Shown: piece by piece, positions 43,301-53,143 of the stretch
Layout of the letters: each line of letters opens with the position of its first letter
How positions within the stretch are numbered: the stretch's first letter is position 1
From: Watersipora subatra
Taxonomy: Eukaryota > Bryozoa > Gymnolaemata > Cheilostomatida > Watersiporidae
Assembly (NCBI RefSeq): GCF_963576615.1
Contig: NC_088711.1
Span: 3,472,001 to 3,536,000, forward strand
Reading direction: 5' to 3'
DNA: 64,000 nucleotides
Program-made: the position numbers and the translations under genes
The notes under the pieces: generated by a model
Databases searched by the model: none
Told to the model about the DNA's origin: nothing
What the model saw: the letters and a program-made list of their open reading frames with translations, nothing else

Positions 43301-46300
43301 ATTCATAGAGTTTAGTAAAACATGATAAATACAAATACCTATTCTCTAAGCTTAATATACCTCAATATACATATCTGTCGAGGCAAATTTTAAAATTGCA
43401 TACATGTAGTAACTAGCGACTAGCTAGGACATACATGCACATATACGTACATACATGTATGTATGTACATAAGTATGTAGGTACGTACATACTTATGTAC
43501 ATACATACATACAAATGTACATATATACATATGTATAGGTACGTACATACATGCGTGTGTACGTACACACATACGTACATACTGTACATATGTACATACA
43601 TATGCACATACGTAGGTACATACATACATATGTACATATGTATGTACATACATACGTATGTACGTACATACGTACATACATACTACACTAGCTATGGCGA
43701 GAATCATATGATTTTAAAACTTTATAGCAGCATCTCAGGAATATCAATGATAGAGATATTCTATTGAAGTGTAAGAATATGTTTAACATATCTTTTACGG
43801 AATTATAATCAATGACAACACAATCTAATATAGATGAAAAACTCAGTATGAAAAACCCAGTATGAAAAACTCCATAAATGGAGTTTTTCATACTGGGTAG
43901 ACTGGTGAAAGTGCACCAAAGCATTGTGCCTCTGCGCCCATCTTAGCCCGAATACTACAAAGTGACTGTGTACTATTTATATATGCCCCAATATCTAAAC
44001 TAAAGTCTATATATATATATATTTGTATGCATACATTTGCATGCGTGTGTTCATATGCCCCAATATCAATACTAGTGCCTATATATTTGTATGCATACAT
44101 GTGCGTGCGTGTGTTCATATGCCCCAATATCTATACTAATGTCTATATATATTTGTATGCATACATGTGCATGCATGTGTTCAAATGCCCCAATATCTAT
44201 ACTAATGTCTATATATATTTGTATGCATACATATGCGTGCATGTGTTCATATGCCCCAATATGTATACTAATGTCTATATTTATTTGTATGCATACATGT
44301 GTGTGCGTGTATTCATATGCCCCAATATGTATACTAATGTCTATATATATTTGCATGCATACATGTGTGTGCATGTGTTCATATGCCCCAGTATGTATAC
44401 TAATGTCTATATATATTTGTATGCATACATGTGCGTGTGTGCGTTCATATGCCCAATATCTATACTAATGTCTATATTTATTTGTATGCATACATGTGCA
44501 TGCATGTGTTCATATGCCCCAATATCTATACTAATGTCTATATATATTTGTATGCATACATGTGCATGTGTGTGTTCATATGCCCAACATCTATACTAAT
44601 GTCTATATTTATTTGTATGCATACATGTGCGTGCGTGTGTTCATATGCCCCAATATTTATGCTAATGTCTATATATATTTGTATGCATACACGTGCGTGC
44701 GTGTGTTAGTTTGCGTAAACACTATGCGTTTCCACATTTTCGAATTTTTTGGCCAATTTCGTCTAAATTTTGCAATCATATGCTCCATGCCTTCCCCAAA
44801 TCGCCAAAAAAATTCGGCTTCCAAAGCTCTGTCTGATTTTTGAGAACCAGCCTCTTAAACACCATCCGCTGGATGCATGCGTTTCATGCAGATGATTCTG
44901 TGACATTAAAGAATTCTTGCGTGAATAGCTTTTAGCAAATCTCTTTTCATGTTTACCCTTTGAACAAGGTATCTATCAGAATTGAAAACTGCGCAAGCTT
45001 GCATGGCACTGCCTACTTATAAATGTAGACTTCCTGCATTGAAATTGCTAAATTTGGTTAAAATTAAAACTTTTTCATTTTCTTGCAGTGCCAAACCAAT
45101 TTCATTGAGTTCCATTTGTAAACGCATAATATGTTGTTTTGTTTCCACCAGAATAAATCTTTGCCATTTTAATGTGAACACTCCCTTTTCCTTGCAATAC
45201 TCCCAGTTTCCTGAACGATGTTTCATGCGGTAGCCAAAGAAATGCATTCACATAATTTCCTAAAGAAGCTGCAAAAAATGTTGCTTATAAAAAGTGCATT
45301 AGTTTATGAAATGACACCCAAATTACTAAAGAAGGGGTTGGTGTTCAGAGGGCTCGTATGTGCAACTCGATCCCTTATGTCCTCTAAACTACCATCCCCT
45401 GTGTTCACAACGGACACTAATCTCGCTGAACTCGGATGCGTATGAAAAAAGAAACTAGCGATAAAACATTAATACACCTTTTCCCAATGGACTACTTTTG
45501 ATCTTGGTGTGTTGTGAGAGAAACAAGGAAGGGGTTATAAGAGCGGAAGGCTAGAACTTTATGCGTTACGCACAGCTTATTTAATGTGAAAAAGCGGGCC
45601 AACTCCGAGCAACATTCGTGTTTAAAGAAAAAGGAACAGTTTAGATATTGCATCGTTATGTCATCAAACGAATAAATATGGTAACAAAGTAATGCTGATA
45701 TAGGACAGGTATGTTCACTGGCATAATTATCTATGGTAACACGAGTAATGCAAAACGTTTCCAAGCAAGTGTTGGTATGCGAAATCTAGTGTAGATACTA
45801 TCAAAGTGTCTGTCAAATGCATCATTAGCCAGGCTAGCAAACCCTCGGGTCTGTGAATAGTATAAGTCTAGATAAGGGGTTCTAGAGTCAGGAATAAGAT
45901 TGTAGTGTCACGGAAGGGTTTGTGGTGTCAGGGAATGGGTTGTGGTGTCAGGGAAGGGATTGTGGTGTCAGGGAAGTGATTTTAGTATCAGGGAAGGGAT
46001 TGTACTGTCAGGGAAGAGATCGTGGTGTCAGGGAAATGATTTTAGTGTCAGGGAAAGGATTGTACTGTCAGGGAAGGGATTGTGGTGTCAGGGAAGGGAT
46101 TGTGGTGTCAGGGAAGTGATTTTAGTATCAGGGAAAGGATTGTACTGTCAGGGAAGAGATCGTGGTGTCAGGGAAACGATTTTAGTGTCAGGGAAGGGAT
46201 TGTACTGTCAGGGAAGGGATTGTGGTGTCAGGGAAGGGATTGTGGTGTCAGGAAAAGGATTGGGGTGTTGGGAAAAAGGATTCTAGTATCAGAAACAAGA

Positions 46301-47209
46301 TTGTTCTGTTAAAGACAAGAATTGTTGCACGGGAAAAAGGGAGTGTGATACCAGGAATTTAAAAAGTATTCCGTTTATTCCTACTATAACTTTACTCTTT
46401 AGAGCTACAAACTACTATAAGTTTATATTCTTTCTACTTCAATAACTGATCTCTACAACAAATGATCTCTACAACAACTGATCTCTACAATAACTGATCT
46501 CATCAATAATTGATCTCTTCAATAACTGATCTTTTGAATAACTGATCTTTTCAATAAAATGACTTGCGATTTACATTCCATCAGAGGTACTACCTGATTT
46601 TCTATTCTGCGTAAACATTGCAAGTCAACTGCTTCTCTCATTAATGAATAATTGCAGGTGATCATGCCAGAGCAGCTAAAGCTTCCTACATATATAATTG
46701 CAGGTGATCATGCCAGAGCAGCTAAAGCTTCCTATACACATATAATTGCGGGTGATCATGCCAGAGCAGCTAAAGCTTCCTACATATATAATTGCAGGTG
46801 ATCATGCCAGAGCAGCTAAAGCTTCCTACATATATAATTGCAGGTGATCATACCAGAGCAGCTAAAGCTTCCTACATATATAATTGCAGGGGATCATGCC
46901 AGAGCAGCTAAAGCTTCCTACATATATAATTGCAGGTGATCAGCCAGAGCAGCTAAAGCTTCCTACACATATAATTGCAGGTGATCATGCCAGAGCAGCT
47001 AAAGCTTCCTACATATATAATTGCAGGTGATCATGCCAGAGCAGCTAAAGCTTCCTACCCATATAATTGCAGGTGATCATGCCAGAGCAGCTAAAGCTTC
47101 CTACATATCCGGGGTGCTGAATGTAGTTGGCATCACCGTTGGAATAATCGCAACTGGAATATACTCCCTCTTCTTTGTCTATTTCCTCGTACTATATTTG
47201 CAACAGTAG
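40363..47209 (+). CDS. CD225/dispanin (IFITM-like) membrane protein, gene B
   Basis: Exons 40363-40375 (ATG AGT CAA TCA G), 41231-41491 and 47073-47209 (TAG 47207-47209) join in frame to 136 aa with two phase-1 introns. The N-terminus is Gln/Pro/Tyr-rich (TGYQQQPTSQEY, NPVYQVVYP). The CD225 domain starts HPPNDFLILSIFTTICCCF, with a Cys triplet. Then come VLSSQVKAAIREG at the exon junction, DHARAAKASY, and a second hydrophobic segment (NVVGITVGIIATGIYSLFF) with a short tail. AATAAA lies at 47315-47320. The intron acceptor and the first codons of exon 3 are tandemly repeated upstream (46651-47116). I take the most downstream copy as real because only it stays open to the end of the domain. Intron 2 (5.6 kb) contains a hAT relic and several arrays. 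Confidence 0.85.
40602..40616. repeat. Poly-C run (15)
   Basis: Fifteen consecutive C in intron 1 of gene B; G-quadruplex-prone on the opposite strand. Confidence 0.95.
41878..43114 (-). pseudogene. hAT-family transposase relic
   Basis: Minus-strand pieces in different frames match the order of a hAT transposase. 42926-43114 has FNKWHNCIKLE and FIASFTISYSLLS. 42562-42840 has VRPIVPRICF and ILLPFVDLL, typical of the region before the C-terminal domain in ZMYM1-like transposases. About 41878-42030 has ATFSVTTCECEHSFSYLKR, like the hAT dimerisation domain (CER-x-FS-x-LK), ending at a TGA (41878-41880). Frameshifts and stops separate the pieces, so it cannot be functional. Terminal inverted repeats were not located. 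It lies antisense in intron 2 of CD225 gene B. Confidence 0.65.
43434..43684. repeat. (GTAC/ATAC) microsatellite
   Basis: About 250 bp of acatacgtacatatgt-type repeats, self-complementary. The open frames on both strands (Tyr/Met/Cys/Val) are artefacts. Confidence 0.95.
43855..43898. repeat. 44-bp perfect palindrome
   Basis: The arm 'acccagtatgaaaaactcca' plus t is followed by two bases and its exact complement. A direct half-copy 'actcagtatgaaaaac' precedes it at about 43841. Confidence 0.9.
44020..44708. repeat. 66-bp minisatellite, about ten copies
   Basis: Unit of about 66 bp containing 'tgtatgcatacatgtgcgtg', 'tgttcatatgccccaatat' and 'ctatactaatgtctatatat'. Since 66 is a multiple of 3, open frames persist on both strands without implying a gene. 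Confidence 0.9.
44711..44872 (+). repeat. Dispersed repeat beside a TG-rich array, copy 2
   Basis: Diverged counterpart of 17408-17560 (inverted orientation). It directly follows the TGCGTGCGTGTG end of the 66-bp array. Confidence 0.65.
44873..45895. other. Intronic sequence, nothing recognised
   Basis: Part of intron 2 of CD225 gene B. Several short open stretches (for example 44982-45233) have no domain. Confidence 0.5.
45901..46290. repeat. 20-bp minisatellite
   Basis: About 19 units of 'gattgtggtgtcagggaagg' with recurrent subtypes (gtggtg, gtactg, ttagta). A larger block is repeated at an offset of about 140-160 bp. Confidence 0.95.
46445..46560. repeat. 18-bp minisatellite
   Basis: Six to seven degenerate units of 'aataactgatctctacaa'. 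Confidence 0.8.
46651..47116 (+). repeat. 46-bp tandem repeat made of a splice acceptor plus exon start
   Basis: Ten units of about 46 bp. Each contains 'atataattgcag' (a 3' splice site) followed by 'gtgatcatgccagagcagct' and 'aaagcttcctac', which is the start of exon 3 of gene B. The last unit is the real acceptor (exon from 47073). Of the nine upstream copies, eight keep the AG; the third has 'ttgcggg'. The 46-bp period is not a multiple of 3, so using any upstream acceptor without further splicing runs into a TGA. Confidence 0.9.
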
Positions 47210-47320
47210 TGCATTGTCACCAGATGTCTATAGTCTCACTCGATAATATCAATGCACTAGCTATATGCTTCAAGTGTATATCGTTTAAACAGTCTAGTAT
47301 ATTTGATTGACTAAAATAAA

Positions 47321-48650
47321 AGATTCCTTTTAGAATGACATATTACTTATTTTCTGTCAACATTTTGATACTTTTATTTTTTTATTTTTAAAGTATGAAT
47401 TTAGAGTCTTAATCTACTACTCACAATTTTATCATGGTCGTAATCGTGTAGCCATCAATCATAGAATTGCTTAATCCAATAAATAGAATAAACAAAAAAT
47501 ATATATAATAAATGGATTAATCACAGTTTAACTATTTATTCGAGTTACTATAGAGAAAGGGGTTGTTATAGGACTGATTTTTTTCTGCTATTCATAGACT
47601 TATTTTACAAAGACACCTTGAATATTCAGAGAAGGTTTCATGAAGTACGGAAGGTGTTTGTGAGCAGAGCTGCTAATCCTGATTCTAAAAGTAAAGCCTT
47701 ATAAACAAAGACCTCACTGATGTAAAACAATTCAGTTTCAAAACCAACCTTAAGGCAACAGAGTGCCTTTGTAACTCCCCTAGGTTTCTAAGAGGTGTCT
47801 ACCAAGCATATGCTATCACCATCAGTTGACAGCCACTGAAACAATGCAATACCTTTATACGCCAAACGCTTCCCGTTTTTGCCTAGAAATGTTCTAAAAT
47901 TAATGTATGTTATGTTTAATCACCCGCAACTCAGTTACCACCTGTAGCATAAGGTAACGCAGCAATGTATCAGATAGATCAAATTATTTGAATATCACAG
48001 GAAGAAGTTCTATGCATGAGTTTTGACAAACCATCTGGCTCCTCTCATTGCAACCATTTTTTTTAGTTTTAGTAAAACATTTACTAAAGTTCTCTTACTT
48101 ACTTCTCTTACTTGCAAACTTTAAGTTTTATAATTTAAACTAAAGTTGATGAGACAAACTATTCAAATGGATCAAAAACTATTTATAAGCTTCTTAACCT
48201 TCATGCTGCCCAAGGTCAAAGGTCAACAAAATTACTTACACTCAGGAACAGCTTGACGATGTTATAGCTGATGACTGCTTGCTGAGATTGAAGTGTATTT
48301 TATGCAAGACTTTTGGAACATGGCCAACTCTATGTACTAACTAGATAAACAGCAAAACATAAAATAACAAATGTTTATGTCTGCTGACATATAGCTACAC
48401 TGCTACATCATGATTAACACAAGTTTTCAAATATTTTTGCATTTTTTCTCTACACGTTATCCGTGATGATATAAAACACATACAAATACAACTATACACA
48501 CACTACGCATTATACACTATTTAGATATACCGCAGGTGTGCATACACCAGACACACGCACATACATATCTCAGAAGTATTATTACTAACCACGGGAAGCC
48601 GAATGATGAAATCCTACTGAAAATAAAAAATATTATAGCACTAGAAATTC
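47321..48650. other. Intergenic between CD225 gene B and the Helitron-like cluster
   Basis: AT-rich; nothing recognised apart from the poly(A) signal of gene B just upstream. Confidence 0.5.
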
Positions 48651-51600
48651 CACTGTCATACAGCCCATGACCAAAGTGATATTGGAAAAAAGAAAGGGTA
48701 CTGATGGTTGAGAAATGCAATATTAGCAGTCAAATGGCACTGCAGTGCAATAGGATAACTGCAATGGTAGCTGTAATGTACTGGATGTGGGTGTTATTGT
48801 ATACAACAAATAGCAATAATGAAAGGAAAATATTATATGTTTTTATCTCTCCCTCTGCAATAGGAGAAATGCAATATTGACCAATATTAGAAGTAAAATG
48901 CACTGATATTATTAGAATAACCAATATTATTAATATAGTCCCACGACCACACGAGCGGAGCGGAAGTGTGGGAGTTTTATGATAAATGCATGCGCACACA
49001 ACTTACGAAAATTATTAATCAAAAATGAGACGAACCCTCGTCAAGAAATTTCATCAAAAAATTTAAGCATCGGAATTTAAAGTCGTTAAAGTATAATAAC
49101 GATACAAAACACATTTAAAACTATTTAAATATGTTACCAAGTCTTTGTAAACCTATGATAATATCTTAAAACTTACCCATCCGATCGGATTATACACAAA
49201 TAGACAGATTAATTTCAACGAAAATCGCCACAAAACGCTTGAAAAGCTTGGTTTAATAAAAGTTAAGACCGGAAATTAAAACGCCGAGGGACAGATAATA
49301 GAACGATGAAGTATGGAGATGTCTTGCGCATTTCACGAAAAAATAACATGCACTTTTCACCAGTCTATAGCATTGTCGAATTGCCGAAGGTTTTGGCCAT
49401 TAACATAGGAGTACAGAAATCGTTTCATTTTTGCTGATTTCAATTTTTTCATTTTCATTTGCCAACACATTTAAATACTTTCCCATTCTAACTGATGTCC
49501 AACGCAGTATAAGTAAAGGCAAGCAAATGACGATGATATTTTTTAACGTTTCTTATTACAATAACTAACTATAAGTTTGGACGACTACAGAACAATGACT
49601 ACGTAGTACAGACTTTCTAAAAATCTAACGCAGTGTAAGTAAAGGCATGACGATGATATTTTTTCTAACGGTTCTAATGAGATTATTGCAATAATTAATT
49701 ATAAGTTTGGATGACTACAGGACAATGACTACGTAGTACAGATTTTCTAAAAATCTATATAAATATCACAACTTCGTGATATTGTTATCTATGCCGTTTT
49801 GAAATGTAAACAAAATTGTGCATTGGTTTTTTATTATTACTATATAAATAATATTGGTTATTCTAATAATATCAATGCATTTTACTTCTAATATTGGCCA
49901 ATATTGCATTTCTTTTTTTGCAGGAGGAGAGATATAAACATATAATCTTTTCCTTTCATTATTACTATTTGTTGTATATAATAACACCCAGTACATTACA
50001 GCTACCATTGCAGTTATCCTATTTGACTGCTAATATTGCATTTCTCAACCATCAGTACCCTTTCTTTTTTCCAATATCACTTTGGTCGTGGGCTGTATGA
50101 CAGTGGAATTTCTAGAATTCTAGAATTTCTGTTAAAGATCGCTTATCAAAACCATTCTACATTCAACGCAACCAACTTTCAAACTGTGTATAGTACACAG
50201 TAGCTTGCCATTTTACTTCTAGTTTTGCATTTCAGAGTTATAATAAACATATTTCTTTATTGTTGTTGAATTACATACATTACAGTAAATTAGGCCTACA
50301 GCTTTATAACACTTTAATAACAGCTTTTATTTTGCTGCAGTTTGCAGAAATCTTCGAGACGCATGAACGCTCATAGGTTTTCTATTATTGCTGTATTACT
50401 ATATTAACAATATTGGTTATTTTAATATCAGTGCATTTTACTTATAATATTGGCCAACATTGCATTTCTCCTATTGCAAGGGAGAGATATAAACGTGTAA
50501 TATTTTCCTTTCATTGTTGTTGTTTGTCATGACCAAACACTTTTTAAATAAATTTTCTAAAAACCTATATAAATACCACTTCTCGATATTGCTACCTATT
50601 ACGTTTTGAAATGTAATCAAAATTGTGTATTGTTTTTCTATTATTACTATATTAATAAAATTGATTATTCTAAGAATATCAGTGCATTTTACTTCTAATA
50701 TTGGCCAATATTGCATTTCTCCTATTGCAGGGGGAAAATATAAACATCTTTTCCATTCATTATTGCTTATTGTTGTATATAATAACACCCACACCCAGTA
50801 CATTACAGCTACCATTGCAGTTATCCTATTGCACTGCAGAGCCATTTGATTGCTAATATTGCATTTCTCAACCATCAGTACCCTTTATTTTTTTGCCAGT
50901 ATCTCTGGCCATCTCTTTGGTCGTGGGCTGTATGACAGTGGAATTTCTAGTAATAATATATAACTAATGCACAATTTTGTTTACATTTCAAAACGTCATA
51001 GCTAACAATATCACGAAGTTGTGATATTTATATAGCTTTTTATAAAATCTGTACTACGTAGTCATTGTTCTGTAGTCATCCAAACTTATAATTAATTATT
51101 GTAATAATCTCATAAGAACCGTTAGAAAAAATATCATCGTCATTTCTTTTACTTACACTGCATTGGACATCAGTTAGAATACCAAATTACTCAAAAGTTT
51201 CCAAAATGTCAGTTACTTTGAAATCGGCAAAAATGAAACGATTTCAGTACTTCTACGTTAATTACAGAAACCTACGACACTTCGACAATGCTATAGACTG
51301 GTGAAATGCGCATGTTATTTTTTTCGTGAAATTCGCACGACTTAATCGATCTATTCTCTGTCGCTCGGCGTTTTAATTTCCGGTCTTAACTTTGATAAAA
51401 GCGAGGCTTAGCAAGTTTTAATAACGATTTTCGGCCAAATAAATCTGTCTATTTATGTATAATCCGATCAGATGGGTTAGTTTTAGGAATTTGCGGTAAC
51501 CTTTCAAAAGCTTGGTAACATTTTTAAATAGGTTTATATGCGTTTTGTATCATTATTATACTTAAACGACTTTACACAAAAATAGTTAAATTTGTTGATA

Positions 51601-51721
51601 AGATTTCGTTACAAGGGTTTGGTGACGGCCGTTAAGGGATGATTTTTCGGGAGTTGTGTGCACATGTGCACTTATCATAAATCTCCCAAACCAATCGCTT
51701 CGCTCGTGTTTGGTCGTGGGA
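48651..51721 (-). mobile_element. Helitron-like element split by a second composite Helitron-like insertion
   Basis: Outer copy on the minus strand: 3' end CTAG at 48651, 5' TCCCACG at 51721. It is interrupted after 48938 and resumes at 50951. The two halves, 'ccaatattattaatatag' and 'taactaatgcacaattttg', correspond to contiguous sequence at about 2580-2640 in the uninterrupted copy. Confidence 0.65.
48939..50950 (+). mobile_element. Inner Helitron-like composite: full copy plus extra 3' sections
   Basis: + strand: TCCCACGACCACACGAGCGG at 48939, then a full copy ending CTAG at 50115. Partial repeats of the 3' half follow (about 50380-50510 and 50590-50950), with a second CTAG|T end at 50950. 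The internal block at about 50120-50340 matches the variant segment of the 37764-38897 copy. Confidence 0.6.
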
Positions 51722-51894
51722 TTATTAAAAAGCTTCAAACTTGAAGCTTTGGATAAATCACTAAGTGAAAAGTCAGATACATCAGTCCAGAGTGCTGACA
51801 GTTTTGCTGTCTGGGGCTGAAGCATGGACTATCTAAAGTATGCAAAGATAGCAAGATTATGAATGGGAAGTTGAGGGTCAATCATGAGTCTCTA

Positions 51895-52470
51895 CTGTAG
51901 GAATAGGATCACTGAAACTGAGGCTATGTAGTTGGTTTTGCCTGGGATATGCTCCACTGTAAATGAATATTTCATAGTTCTCAACTTTTGTTTCTGAATC
52001 CGCCTAATCAGACCATTAACGGCTATAGAGTTGAATACTAGTACCAAGGTCTTGTGGTTGATGTTGAATGTCGAAACTTCGAATTTTATGCATACCATGC
52101 CATACCTAGAGCTTCTTTTTCAATTGACGACCAACTCTTCTATGTGCCAGTAAGAGTTCTAGATTTGGCTGCTATCATCTTGTATTTGGAACAATACGGC
52201 TCCTACACCTTCATTAGATGCATCATCCATGACATTAGTGTGGTTTGTTGGACTGTACCCAGCTAAAAATGGTGCCGAATTAGAGTTCTGCTTTGATATC
52301 TACCTCAGCATGTCTTTACGCAACGTCCCATGTCCATGGCGAGTTCTTCCTAAGTAATGCTTGTAGGGAAGGATCCATTTGGTTAATCTGGGTGAAAGCT
52401 TTCCAAGTTGATTGACAGATGCAAGAGATGACTATAGTTGTGTTCTGTTAGTCGGATTGGGTAATGCAAG
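51895..52470 (-). pseudogene. Ty3/gypsy pol relic (RNase H region)
   Basis: Minus strand: a stretch near 52200 reads MDDASNEGVGAVLFQ, like the RNase H D-A-S motif. 51892-52098 has FNINHKTLVLVFNS and EHIPGKTNYIAS, like the C-terminal RNase H region of gypsy pol. Stops and shifts separate the pieces. No LTRs were found next to it, and it differs from both complete elements in the window. Confidence 0.65.
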
Positions 52471-52520
52471 TATGCGCTGTATACTGTTAGGATCAGCACT
52501 AACGCCTTCCACTCCTACAA

Positions 52521-53143
52521 AATAGGAGGGTGGGAGTACTATAAGATAGGAGGGTATGAGTACTATAAGATAGGAGGGTAGGAGTACTATAAGATAGGAG
52601 GGTAGGAGTACTATAAGATAGGAGTGTAGAAGTACTATAAGATAGGAGGGTAGGAGTACTATAAGATAGGCGGGTAGGAGTACTATAAGACAGGAGGGTA
52701 GGAGTACTATAAGATAGGAGGATATGAGTACTATAGGATAGGAGGGTAGGAGTACTATAAGACAGGAAGGTAGGAGTACTATAAGATAGGAGGGTATGAG
52801 TACTATAAAAAAAAGAGGGTAGAAGTACTATAAGATAGGAGGGTAGGAGTACTATAAGATAGGAGGGAATGAGTACTATGAGAAAAGAGGGTAGAAGTAC
52901 TATAAGATAGGAGGGTAGGAGTACTATAAGATAGGCGGGTAGGAGTACTATAAAACAGGAGGGTAGGAGTACTATAAGATAGGAGGGTAGAGTACTATAA
53001 GATAGGAGGGTAGGAGTACTATAAGATAGGAGGGTTGGAGTACCATAAGATAGGAGGGTATGAGTACTATGAGATAGGAGGGTAGAGTACTATAAGATAT
53101 AAGGGTAGGACTACTATGATATAGGAGGGTAGGAGTACTATGA
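52521..53143. repeat. 24-bp minisatellite
   Basis: About 26 units of 'gtactataagataggagggt' plus 'agga'. Variants include gatagg, gacagg and aaaaga types. Confidence 0.95.

Noticed and set aside
44027..44709. Tyr/Ile/Cys-rich 190-aa membrane protein
   Set aside because: Translation of a 66-bp minisatellite; overlapping frames on both strands are equally open.
46651..47116. CRISPR-like array of regular repeats
   Set aside because: Units are contiguous with no unique spacers, and the sequence is the acceptor and start of a eukaryotic exon.
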